From Parapristionchus giblindavisi (Eukaryota > Nematoda > Chromadorea > Rhabditida > Diplogasteridae), in the NCBI GenBank assembly GCA_943737045.1, contig CALSFV010000064.1, positions 310,001 through 374,000 of the forward strand: 64,000 nt of DNA. The letters run 5' to 3'. Shown here piece after piece: positions 45,955-57,339 of the stretch. Below the pieces are notes generated by a model, which saw only the letters and a program-made list of their open reading frames with translations, had not been told where the DNA came from and did not search any database. How positions within the stretch are numbered: the stretch's first letter is position 1; every line of letters starts with the position of its first letter. The translations under genes and the position numbers were made by a program.

Positions 45955-48900
45955 ATGGTCACGACGAGACGACGATCACAGTTGAACGAGGCTCCAAAAG
46001 CATCGCCCGGATCGTCGAATTCGTCGCCAACCCAGGTAAGAAACACTTTCAACATTATCAGAGTCTGTCAGAATCAGCACGATAGTGTTCTGTTTTATTC
46101 CTCCATAAAAACGATCAACTATGTTAAATATTTATTTTTTATAAATAGCGTTTATTCCACAGCGTCTCTACCCATCACTGACGGACGCAGAGGAATCAGC
46201 TGAAGAAGAAGAGGTTCGTTATATTTTAAATGAATTGTATTTGTTCATATTTCTTTAGAAAGTGAAAATAAAGGTTATTGTCCAGAAATGGATTCATTCG
46301 CAGTGAATTGATTCTGAATGACTCCCTATGCATAGCTTTAACCAGATCCTTGAAACATAGGTTATACAAGGCTTCGTACTTTGTAACCTACTTTTCGACC
46401 TACTTTTCTATCTGCCAAACCGGGTCACTGCTGTAACCAGCTTATAGGCCGAAAAGTATGTTGCAAAGTACCAAGCCTGACCGGATTTTGAGCCAAAATT
46501 TCTCAAAAATCGAACAACCTGACCGTATTTTGAAAACCGATAACCTAGCTATTCGACCTAAGAACCAGCTATATTCAATTATTATATATTAAAAACTGTT
46601 TAATGCATTTCTTGCTGCTTTATTCCCATATTATTGATTACTATGTTAATCAATATTGTTTCCTACCGTATTGCAATCTTTCGTAGGATGCGGAAGAGTC
46701 TACAAGATCCATTTCCCCTCCTTCGTCCAAGAGTGGTTCTCCATCGAGGAATCAATCATATAGTAGTACTAGGACGAAGTATGTTTGTGTTATGGATACT
46801 GTTTATGATGATTACGGTAGGATAGTATCTTGTATCTTCTATAGATTGATACTGTAGGTCTACATCATGCTTTCACGACACTGCTTAATTTGTAATGAAT
46901 TCTGTGGAAGATCACTAATCCTTTTTTTATTTGTTGATTAATTCTAGTTCATTATGGTTCTGTGATCAATCAATATTCCCATTTTAGCTTGTTAGATATT
47001 GAATATTCTCCATTATCGATTGGAATCGTTGTATTCGTCATTACTATGATTGTCTATCTCCTCTGCTTTTCTCGAGGAGGTCCTAGAACGATGGTGAACA
47101 GGAAAGATTACGGTAAGTTTATTGATTTAACTTATATTCTTGAAAGGAATATCAAAATCATTCATACATTGCCATGCCCTCGCAATGCGAGGATTGACCC
47201 ACTATGACGCCCATTTTGGGCCACTTGAGCTAGAAATGACGATTTTTAAACGAAAATAACGAATTTTGTGAATTAACCCACCCTATTTCGAGAATTGACC
47301 CACTATATAAAAATAAACGGCGAAGGTACAGAAAATGTATGAAATCATTTAATAATTCCATGATAAATTTATATGGATTATGTGAAAGATAAAGTTTCTT
47401 GGTGTATTATGCTGAATAGATAATAGTCGACGCTTGTAATTATCTTGTTCGCATAGATCGATTGTTTTATTTATTCAGGTAAACTTCTGGGTACGGTAAT
47501 CAAGGCGTACCCTACCGTAACCAACAGAGATCGACAACAATTAGGTGCAGCTGCTGATCGGTGAGTGATATTTAATATTTGAATCTATGTTCTGTTATGA
47601 TAAGGTAGCTTGAAGTGAAACCAAGTATCAGGTGACGACATAAGTAACGCTCGTTTTTTAGTCTCAACTTCAGTCGCACCGTTCTTTCTCTGTAGTTATT
47701 ACCAGCATCCATGCTGTTTATACTAGATAGGCTGTCCCTCGAATATCCTGCGGTTGTTTTCGATTCAATTCCCGCGTGTCATCCAGGCGAGAAAACCGCA
47801 CGATTTTGCCCCCGACGGAATTCACATTCGCAACGTTATTTTATTCCTCTTCCTCTCCGGCTTAAAACGCCCCGCCTTCCAATCTCGCCTAGCAGAGGTG
47901 TACCCCTCACATGTGCCTCACGTAACACCGATGAGAAAGTGGGTCTTCAAATTCGAGAAAGAGGACTTTTTCATCAAAGATGAAGACCAACCCGGTTGCC
48001 CTTTGGAAGTGAGTCTCGATCGATTGCTCTAAGAGGTAGAGGCTGATCCGTATCCCGATACTGGTGATATTACAACTTCACTTGGGGTCAACAAGAGCAC
48101 TGTGGTACATGGAATTCATACATTGCCATACCCTCGTAGTGCGAGGACTGATATAAGGCCCATTTTAGGCCACTTGATAAAAAACGAAGCTAAAAATGAC
48201 GATTTTTATGCGAAAATAACGAATTTTGTGAATCAATCCACCCTATTTCGAGAATTGACCCACTATATAAAAATAGACGGCGAGGGTACCGAAAATGTAT
48301 GATGGCATTAACACTCTCGGAAATACGTGAAAATAGGGAAGATGTCTACCCCACGTCCTAGCCAACTACGACAAGGATCGCCGACAGGACATGGCAATGA
48401 CTTTTCTAACTCTACGTCGCCGGATTGTTTGCCTGGTCAACGTTATAACCGGTGATGAAAAGTGGATGCTCTAGGATTACGAAGAGCCAAGGAGACTGTG
48501 ATTTGGTCAGCGCGAATAGTCAGTAGATGCCCCCAAACCCGATTTTCACCGCAAAAAAGTGGTGCTATGCATCTGGTGGATGGTACGGGGAACTCCTCCC
48601 CTAGGGTACGACTATCATGACACATGTCTACACTCTCCATCTGCGGAAACTAAGACTCCACCTCGAACAATCACGCGGGAAGGACACTCGGATCTAATTT
48701 CAACACGACAATTCTCGACATCATACCAAAAGAACGGCCCAGGCTGAGCTAACGGGATATGACTGAACTGTACTCTACCACCCTCCGTACACACCCGACC
48801 TTGCCGACTATGGTCGTCACCCCTTCGCGGCGCTCCGTCACTTCCTCAAAGGGCAAAGCTTCAAATACCGAACCACTATCTATACCGTACTCGACACCTA

Positions 48901-51900
48901 TTCCCGGAATTAGTCCCAGTCCTTTCATCACGAATAGATCCATAAACTGCCGAGTAGAAGGTCATCCATTCGAATGGAGAATATTTCCAGAATCCATCAT
49001 GCTTTGTTAAAATTTTATGATAATTTTTTTCATACATTTTCAGTATCCTCGCCGTCTATTTTTGTATAGTGGGTCAATTCTTGAAATAGGGTGGATTGAT
49101 TCGCAAATTTCGTTATTTTCGCTTAAAAATCGACATTTTTAGCTTCTTTTTTTATGAAGTGGCCTAAAATGGACTTTATATAGTGGGTCAATCCTCGCAC
49201 TGCGAGGGTATGACAATGTATGATTTTTTTTGGAGAGTGAAAACGAGCGTTATTTATGTCGTCACCTAATATATCGATGTTTCACTGAAATGCTATCATT
49301 GATCGTCTATGGGACTTTCCGATTCTGGTTCGGGTAGTAATTCGTACTTAATTAATTAATTAAAAATATTATCGATAATATGTATTCTAGATGGTTTGAT
49401 AACTCAACGACTGACCCGATCGTCGTGATTATCATGAGCACAGGTGAGGAGAATACGGTAGGATAATGTGCTAATTAAAGCAGTTTGTTGTAGCTGATGG
49501 GGGCTACGGTAGTGATTCAATATTGAGTTATTTAACAAAGTTCTATCGATTTACATAGCTTATTTTGATGATTCGCAATGTTTGGTAGGCTCTTGTTGCG
49601 CTGTAGTTATAATATATTGTCTGTTCAGTACATCCTTGATCTTCGAATGATTATTCGGAGTACTTAGAATATTTTTGTCCATCCGAATAATAATAATAAT
49701 AATAATAGTTATGATTATTATTATAATGTTTTCAGATACGTCATCGAATCTGCTCAATGACCTCACCACATCAACGGCGTCGTATCTGGGAACGGAGACT
49801 ACCGTAATCTCAGCCACACCACAGACAAGACGAGACACAATGCACGCAACATTTCAGAACACACTCAAAGGTCAGTTGAAGATATTTGATATGATATAAA
49901 AAGAAAGGTCTCTTATGTCTAAAATTATACTCCATTTACTTTGCGAATCCATTTTTAGACAAAAAATTGAATAATTACTCCAGTCGTAAGACACTCATGA
50001 ATAAACAGAAAACGAGATTAAATGACATGTTTACATTGCATTTGCCTCCTAAAATGGTTATTTGAAGGGATTTATTTAGTGCAAGATTAAATTAAGGATA
50101 ATTAAGGTGGAAGTTTCTCTACGATAGGGGTTCGACAGATTGAGAAATTACGATGGGATTCACCATTGGTTAGTTGTGTTTTTCTTCTTTTTTTTTTGTC
50201 TAAATAGTGTAGGATATAAATGAACTAGAAGGCAATATTTGTATACAAAAGAGTTCTCAATGGTTTGTATAAAGTCAGGATGTTAACAGGCACTTTCCTG
50301 TTTCGTTGAAATGATAAAATCTCGAATGCTTATAAATTCTTTGGTTCTAGTGCAGATCATGCTCAACTTGTATTATAATAAGTGAAGGAAATTGCTGTAA
50401 GTGTGATTGTACAAATAGACTCGAAATAGAAAGATCAAAGATTACTATCTCTAGGTTCTACATGCATTCGCGGACGCTGATCACTACTCTTCATCTCGTT
50501 CTCTCATCTTTCTTCATCTATCACGCGATGAAGCGCTCGTAGGCAGCAGATGCGATGATGCCATATCGAGGTTTGATCTTTGATCTTTGATTCCTAGTTA
50601 TTGTAGTTTGTGCTTTACTTTTGGTATGTTTTATGTAGTTTTTTTATTGTTTTTTTTTGTTTTTTTTATCTTCAATCATTGTAATCTTGGTTTTATATTT
50701 GATTTTTAATCACTAAAATTGTACAGTACAGCCCGATCTCCTTTTGTACACGAGTAACACTGCGGCGCGCAGAGGTGCTCATTTGCGCTCATCATTTATT
50801 TCTGCGGGTACTGAATACTTTTCGATTCTCAAAGTCTTAATCATGAGTTTCCGTTATGAAAAGTTATTTTAATGACTAAAGAAACTGAAACAAAATTTGT
50901 ATTAATGAGAAAAAGCAATTAAAAGACAAATCACACTGGTCCGAAAACGATGGGTAATTATTTACTGGAAAGGTATACTGTAATATCACGAATCGATCGC
51001 ACGATCGCCGTAAGACATTTTTCGAAATTTACAGTACCCATCATTTTCGGACTAGTGTGATTTGCCTTTTAATTGTTTTTTCTCATTCAGACATGGCCCA
51101 TGGTTATCCCATGGGATAGACCCACCCGCAAATTTTTTTAAAGTAGGTAACCCACCCGCAACATTTCGAAAAATGTTTACTTGAAAAAATTATTAATTAA
51201 TCAATCATGTCGAAAAAAATTGAAGAAAAGAGTATGGTAGCAAACTGAATAAATGAGTACGAATATGAGAAGAGTACGATCTTTAAGTTCAGTGAAGTGA
51301 TAGTAGTACGCTGTGTCGGAATTTAACGTTAACAAGAACTGAAATATTAATTGATTCAAAAAAATTGATTTTTCGTTTAGAGAGTCGCGTACCGACAGAG
51401 AACACAGTGGATAATAAGAAATATGAAAATTATAGTGGGAAAGTGTTGTTTGGAAGGGTGCATTTTCAGGCATGATTATCGCGTACTGAATTTATTTTTT
51501 CTATTTCCTTGGTCTTAGCATATAAAAATTATTTTTTACGTCATTTCTCGTCGCGTACCGACAGAGATTCCAAATTTCCACATGGAAATGTAAAACGAAT
51601 GCGTCAAACTCATTTGCCAGAGCGTTATCCCACCGTAGGTACCATGGGATAACGCGCTGAAAATCCTCTTAAACGCAATGATCACTAAATTTCTTGAGTT
51701 TCATGTTTTTCTCTGTCGGTACCCGATCAGATTGATATACTATGCATGTAATATAGTGCAGTAATGAACGAAATCGCATATTATTAAAATCAGTTCTCGT
51801 TCTTACTGTACGATAAATAGTCTAACTGTCAACTGAAATAATAACGGAGTTTTAAAAAAAGTTTTAATTTCCCCCATTTTTTGTGTACCCACCCGCATTT

Positions 51901-52301
51901 TTTTACCGAAAATCTACGTTACCCACCCGCATTTTTTGGCCGTGAGATAACCATGGACCACGTCTGTTCTCATTAATAGAAAATTTGTTTCAGTTTTTTA
52001 GTCATTAAAACAACTTTTCATAACGGAAACTCATGATTAAGACTTTGAGAATCGAAAAGTATTCAGTACCCGCAGAAATAAATGATGAGCGCAAATGAGC
52101 GCCTCTGCGCGCCGCAGTGTTACTCGTGTACAAAAGGAGATCGGGCTGTACTGTATATTGGTCTGCAATCTTAGCGATGTGATCTTTGATCTTTTCAGTA
52201 TTCTGACGTCGTCGTGGATTTCTTCTGGCGGTACTGAGGACAACGTCGCCCCAGTCATCTCACGCATTTCCCAATTCTCTATTTGTCTAGATTGGAAGTG
52301 A
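45955..52301 (+). CDS. Single-pass membrane protein, LAP1/LULL1 (torsin activator)-like
   Basis: Exons: 45955-46035, 46163-46213, 46687-46778, 46988-47112, 47479-47560, 49391-49443, 49736-49870, 50455-50570, 52199-52301; about 280 residues. The N-terminus is Ser/Arg-rich then acidic (TDAEESAEEEEDAEE). One membrane segment lies at about 86-101 (IGIVVFVITMIVYLLCF). The distal part has an alternating fold: DPIVVIIMSTGD, a helix with DTMHATFQNTLKG, then SRSLIFLHLSRDEA and a C-terminal SRISQFSICLDWK. This order (nucleoplasmic tail, one membrane span, luminal AAA-like domain lacking nucleotide motifs) matches torsin-interacting LAP1/LULL1 proteins of the nuclear envelope and ER; the match is by pattern only. 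All phases agree except 49870 to 50455, which needs an extra exon of length 3n+2; an 11-nt candidate is 50068-50078. ACCTTCAG precedes the ATG by 6 nt, a trans-splice-like acceptor. Confidence 0.68.
46444..46560 (-). repeat. Dispersed repeat family A, inverted copy
   Basis: On the plus strand it starts TAGGCCGAAAAGTATG and ends AACCTAGCTATTCGACCTA, the reverse complement of the family A layout. It lies in the intron between exons 46163-46213 and 46687-46778 of the LAP1-like gene. Confidence 0.65.
47162..47342 (+). mobile_element. About 185-bp MITE, copy 1
   Basis: Ends are inverted repeats: TCATACATTGCCATGCCCTCGC at the left and GCGAAGGTACAGAAAATGTATGA at the right, with internal TTGACCCACTAT words near both sides. 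Two further copies are inside the mariner at 48116-48302 and 49030-49222. This one lies in the intron after exon 46988-47112, 50 nt past the donor. Confidence 0.75.
48116..48302 (+). mobile_element. About 185-bp MITE, copy 2, inside the mariner
   Basis: Closely similar to 47162-47342 and in the same orientation, ending GCGAGGGTACCGAAAATGTATGA. It interrupts the transposase remnant directly after STVVHGI, so it inserted after the mariner arrived. Confidence 0.8.
49030..49222 (-). mobile_element. About 190-bp MITE, copy 3, inverted, near mariner 3' end
   Basis: Reverse complement of the two other copies. It begins TCATACATTTTCAGTATCCTCGC and ends GCGAGGGTATGACAATGTATGA, and sits about 45 nt inside the right mariner terminal repeat. 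Confidence 0.8.
50722..52155. mobile_element. Palindromic element with nested insertion, Tc1/mariner-like ends
   Basis: Arms of about 180 nt (50722-50900 and 51975-52155) are inverted copies starting TACAGTACAGCCCGATCTCC. A second, smaller palindrome (about 50905-51090, arms around CACACTGGTCCGAAAA and TTTTCGGACTAGTGTG) is nested in it. The interior has repeated ACCCACCCGCA and CGCGTACCGACAGAG words and a degenerate minus-strand frame (51201-51473) without family resemblance. The element fills the last intron of the LAP1-like gene. Confidence 0.78.
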
Positions 52302-52673
52302 TCTTTGATCTTTGATTTTTTGTCTTTCCACTGGTTTCTCCACACTCGCCATATACAGTATTTTCATGATCTTTTCTTCATATCGATTACTTTAGACTTT
52401 GCTTTTACACCTCTGTCCAGTCACTTTACTTGTGTATACAATTCATGTATGGGTATCATCCTGGGGGGATTTTATGATTATAGATTTTGTTAAATTGCTA
52501 AAGTATGCCTGTTACGTGTTACGGTAATCTGAACAAAGATCTATCATTTATCGATTTATTTCCACAAATGATTGATTGCTACAATGTGACATTTTGTATA
52601 CAGACATGGTGAGATTGAGATCGTTGTGAGTGGTGTTCCGGTGCAGATACCGATTTGCCAATGGGGATATGCA

Positions 52674-52686
52674 GGGGGGGGGGGGG
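52674..52686 (+). repeat. G13 homopolymer
   Basis: A run of 13 G just upstream of nothing recognisable, between the two convergent genes ending at 52301 (plus) and 52969 (minus). Length may be unstable or a sequencing-sensitive site. Confidence 0.9.
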
Positions 52687-52968
52687 CAAAGGTGTGATAT
52701 GTTCAAATATACAGAATTAGCACCCTCTTGGGAGGTTGATGGGCTGTTCTTTTGTGTGTGGAGAAGGAGTGAGAATGATTGAAGAACTAGCTCGGATATG
52801 TGTCAAACTGCTCTTGATCGATCAAGACAAAGAACGTATGGATTGAGAGAGGGGGCGAGAAGCGAAAGGAAAAGTTTTCCGGTCGCAAGAGCTTTGCCTC
52901 TGTTGATTGATAGTGAAAGCGCCAATCATCAGAGAAATACAGTAGACCCGGAAGGCCCGGATACGATA

Positions 52969-55900
52969 TTACCATTTGAACCACTGATTGAGGTTACCCC
53001 AGCTTCCGAAGAGAGTGTTGATGGGATTGGCTTGCTGTTGATTGGTTCCTGGAGCAGCGAAAAGAGCGGAGAGGGGATTGGCCGGTCGAAGAGTGGTTGT
53101 GGTTGGTGGTGGTGTGATACGGGTTGTGGTGGTTGTGGTAGTAGGCACAGGACGATGTTCTGGAACTGCTGCGGGTGCTGGCGCCGAAGGAATCGATGGT
53201 TTCTGGAATTGAAAGTATTGTTGGTTAGATTTGCTGTAATGAAGATAAAGCAAATTACTATTTAACTTTCACATTAGTATCTTATTTTTGAAACGTTTTT
53301 ATTTTACCACCTCGTATCACCATATTTATCTCTTTCTTGTTGTTTATTGTTGAGATACGTTAAAACGATGATGTTTTATTTCCACCAGAAATTGATCTTT
53401 GATCTTTAACTCACATTATAGCATGATCCTACAAGTATATTGATCTCTTCACATGTAGCCTGTGGGAGATACATCTTAGCGAAAGCACAATTGGACTTGA
53501 CCCATTTCATTACATCACGAACACCATACATTGAGGCGTAATGAGTTACCTGAAATCAATATTATGAGAGTGCATATATGCATTTGGTAGCACATATTGA
53601 TTTGATCTTATTTCAAAGGAAGATATAATAATGTTAATTGCTTGAATTATTCTGGAAGACAAAGATTTTAAGTGATAGTACACCCTATCGACAGTGTATA
53701 GCCGATTTGTGGAAGCTTTTGGAACAGATGTTTCATATGAGTACATAAAGAGTGAATTTCATTACACCAGAATGATGATCTCATTTTCTTTTTTATTTTA
53801 TTTTCTTTTCTTTCCTTTCTTTTCTTTTTCCACCTTTTAATTTTTTTTCTTTTCGAATGAAAATGCCTAAAATTAGCTTTTGGGAAATTATACCACCGGT
53901 AATAAAAGGACTGTGTCTACTACGGTTCATGAGTACTCATCGTACTGAACTTACCTGACTACAATGTTGAGGAGAGAGAACAAGTGGATTGCCATGAGAG
54001 TCTCTGGGTGGTTGCATTGGAGAGATGAAGTTAGATGTGACTGGAGGAAGGGAAGGAGGAGCTGGAGCTGGAATTAGAACCTTTCGGTAAATAAGATGAT
54101 CAGAATGGTACATGAACTTCAATATCCAAGGGTGACATTTTAACATTGAGATAACTGTTTTCGCTGATTAATAGGTGTTTCGTAGTTGAGCTGCCCTGGG
54201 AGCTCTCTATTCCGAGCGATTATGCCTCGCAACTTTTATAAATTGAGGACCATCGCAGTCATTTAGTAGATGAAATCATCCTGTCATCTCAAAACAGGGG
54301 AAAAACTGGAGATGCTTGATTTTTTTTTCATAAACAATGATCTATCTATTCGTCCTGGTAGCAATGGAATTGTCACCCAGCACCTTTACAGTTTCAAAAA
54401 TATAATATCATTTTCGAAAATTTGGTTAAAAACAATTATATGTAAATTATTATCTGCTAAATTATATATATAATAAAACAATCGATGAATTATCTTGTTG
54501 ACTTTATAATTCGATCTCATGCTTGGATGAATCATTTCGGACAATGGCAAATCTTGATTAAACTCAATCGGAACAAGAAACCCCACTTGTCTTTGGGTAC
54601 ACTTTCACTTTTTTTGCAATGAAATACGATGGGATGATATAAACGGGAGAAGGATGAGGGGGTGGTTGACAAGTGGAATAACATGTTCTTTCTTTTTAGT
54701 CAATTCATGTTTCACAATCAATTAAATCTCCATAAATCAAGCTAAGTCCCAAAAAAAGTAGAAGACATTGTAAATCCTTGAATGAGAAAGGGGCGATTCA
54801 GGAAAGGGAAGAGAAAAAAAAAGAGAAAATTATAATAGCTTGAATACTTTACAATACTTCTAGTCTTTTGTATGAGAGAGCTTTTATTACCATAAAAGCT
54901 CTCTCAAACGCAATGCTCTCTCACTGATCTGGCTTTCAAAGGAAAATGACACGAATCAGAAGACCGTGCCCACTATGTGGTATGCCTCGACCTTTTATTG
55001 AGAAAACTTTCTAAAAACATTTATGACTTTCAAAGTAAATAGGCTTGAGAAAAAATGCTGCAAGTTTACAAAAAAGACAGAAATGTGATGTTCAAAAGTA
55101 GCGAATGGAAAAGAAAAGATACGAGAATGACCAAAGAGTGTGTAAAACGAGTTGAGTTTCATCATATTTTCTTTCCCTTTCACAAGATTTTAACAGAGTT
55201 AACACTGACCGATGTGTTCTTCGATCTGTTGTAGTCTTGACTGAGCAGGCATAGGAGGACTGGTGGGAAGAGGAGGGGTTGGATCGAGTCGAGCTGATCC
55301 GATTGGTCGAAGCTCCTCATCTTGCTTGTCCCACCCATAGATCTACAAACGTAGAGGAATCAGGGGAGTTTCTCAGTTGAAAGATCGAGTTGGAGATGAT
55401 AAGAAATGAGTCATAGATCAACTCATTGGGTAAAAACACAAGAATTATGAAGGTGAGAAAAGCTCAAAATTTCTGTTGACACAGTATCGTTTCACAGCTT
55501 GGTATTTGAATTAAAAATCTTCAGTGATTAACACGGGCAGGATTTATAAATGAGCATGTATAAATGAAACGTCATACATATGCGTATACATATTACAGCA
55601 GCACATGAAGCAATCAATATATTCTAATCGATAAATAGTACAGAATGATAGCTGGACTTACCTTACTCCTCATTGTTCCCTCATCATCATCTACCTCGAT
55701 GCACTTGTATCTATAATTATAAATATATTTAATTACATTATTATTAATATAATATAATAATTTTATATATAAACATTTAAAAATCAAATAGCTAATTATC
55801 GATCGATCTTCAATTATTCAGTTGCCTGTCTGTTCTGTCAATCTGTGGACAATGGACGAGATTCATTTGACACCGAATCATTTCAATTTTGAAGAAAAAA

Positions 55901-56034
55901 TCAGCAATCATCGATGAACCAATGAAAATAATAATGAAAATAACTCACTTTTTCGTCTTCAATGCCGTTTTCCGTGACTCTGTCGATATGAAAAATGATG
56001 AAGCCAAAATGAAGATGATAGATGACAAGTGCAT
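52969..56034 (-). CDS. Secreted Pro/Thr-rich protein of unknown function
   Basis: Exons: 56034-55949, 55710-55662, 55342-55210, 54067-53955, 53549-53415, 53202-52969; all phases agree, 249 residues, complete. The N-terminus is a signal peptide (MHLSSIIFILASSFFISTES) followed by a basic RKTALKTKK. After an acidic EVDDDEG come two proline-rich spacers (PTPPLPTSPPMPA and APAPPSLPPV). A cysteine-bearing core (HYASMYGVRDVMKWVKSNC to INILVGSCYN, about residues 128-172) then leads to a Thr/Pro mucin-like tract (VPTTTTTTTRITPPPTTTT), a likely O-glycosylation region, and a Gln/Asn-rich tail ending NLNQWFKW. The four cysteines of the core and nearby HC suggest disulfides outside the cell. I do not recognise the family. 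ATG follows TTCAG directly, either a trans-splice site or an internal acceptor with more coding upstream. Confidence 0.8.
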
Positions 56035-56629
56035 CTGAATATTGATTGATGTTAATCATTAATATTGGGAACATTAATATATTGAGTCAATAAAAATGAA
56101 GTAGATCGATAAGCAAGATGGACGTGGAATGAACGATAAGAAGAGATCTTTTAGATGTAACCCACACCATTTAATACAATAATTCAAAGAATATTCACCA
56201 TTCAACAATCAATGACAAACTATTATATCATTGAAAAATATAATATTATTATATTTAGACCGTATTATGTTTTTCAGCACATCTAACTGATATCAGATTA
56301 AACACAACTCTGGATAAATGTAGAGGACTTGAAACATATCCTGAACAGTGTTGAAAGGGTGCTCAAAGCAGAGGAAACTCTCCCAGTTTTGCACATTCTC
56401 TCTCCTTTTTTCGTGACATTGAACACAAGATAAGACGCCTTTATTCTGACTACGTTGACCGTTGACAACTGTTTTTACAGCAAGAACAATAAGAATGTTG
56501 ATAGAATGTCTTGGTTTCTTCTGAAACAGAACGAAACACAAATTTTCTCACTCTTTTATTTCAAAAGTTAAAATCAATTAGTCAGATCGCTTTGACAGAA
56601 TAAGCAACTAACAAAAAATTTTTTTCATC

Positions 56630-57092
56630 TAATGTGGTGTTAATTTCTTGTAAATGGAATTGGAAATTGTAAAAAGGGTGTTAATTTTGTCCACTTGTAA
56701 ATAGCATTGTAAAAGGCAAATATCTCGGTTATCTGACTAGTTAGGGACTTGAAACTTCGTTTTTAGGTTAGAAACCACGAAAAAAGCTTATAAACGAAGT
56801 TTCAAGTCTCTATCTCGACAAAGAGCGGAGATATTTACTTTTTACAAGAATGTTCGAGTTTTTCCTGAAAAATCTTGTAAAAAGCAAATATCTCCGTTCT
56901 TAGTAGAGCAAGAGACAAAAAACTTCGTTTATAAGCTTTTTTCGTGGTTTTTCACCTAAAAACCAAGTTTCAAGTCTCTAACTAGTCAGAGAACAGAGAT
57001 ATTCGCTTTTTACAATGCTATTTACAAGTGGACAAAATTAACACCCTTTTTACAATTTCCAATTCCATTTACAAGAAATTAACACCACATTA
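56630..57092. mobile_element. Palindromic MITE
   Basis: Inverted repeats of about 200 nt: TAATGTGGTGTTAATTTCTTG at the left is mirrored at the right end by AAGAAATTAACACCACATTA. Further matching blocks are CACTTGTAAATAGCATTGTA and GTTTATAAGCTTTTTTCGTGG. TA flanks both sides. The spacer (around 56830-56880) is AT-rich and non-coding. Confidence 0.85.
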
Positions 57093-57339
57093 TATTTAAC
57101 ATAATCTCAAAACCATCGACAGTCAAAATAAGAAAATAAACGAGACAGACTAATTCCGAAAAGTAGTCTGTGTAAAAAGTGTGTGTTTTTTTTAAACTTT
57201 TGAACAAAGCGAGAAGAAATATTGATTCAAGGAAAATGGTTGAAGAAGATTTAAGAAGAGAGAAAGAGAAAGAATGGCATGGGATGCGCATCCCTCTCCA
57301 TATATGAATAAGCTGAAGATTCTTCCCAATCTAAGCTGC

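Larger units (their letters stand above)
47628..49270 (+). mobile_element. Mariner transposon, inactivated, with two nested MITEs
   Basis: Terminal inverted repeats of about 28 bp: AGGTGACGACATAAGTAACG at the left, CGTTATTTATGTCGTCACCT at the right. Transposase remnants on the plus strand include an N-terminal helix-turn-helix-like region (47754-48032, with RKWVFKFEKEDF), SLGVNKSTVVHGI near 48085-48115, VITGDEKWML near 48440, FQHDNSRHHTKR near 48700 and LRHFLKGKA near 48837. Frames shift between these blocks and stops interrupt them, and a 187-bp MITE splits the gene at 48116, so it cannot make an active enzyme. The whole element lies in the intron between exons 47479-47560 and 49391-49443 of the LAP1-like gene. 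Confidence 0.88.

Noticed and set aside
48443..49010. Short frames on both strands of about 60-80 residues
   Set aside because: Fragments of the inactivated mariner transposase read in wrong frames.
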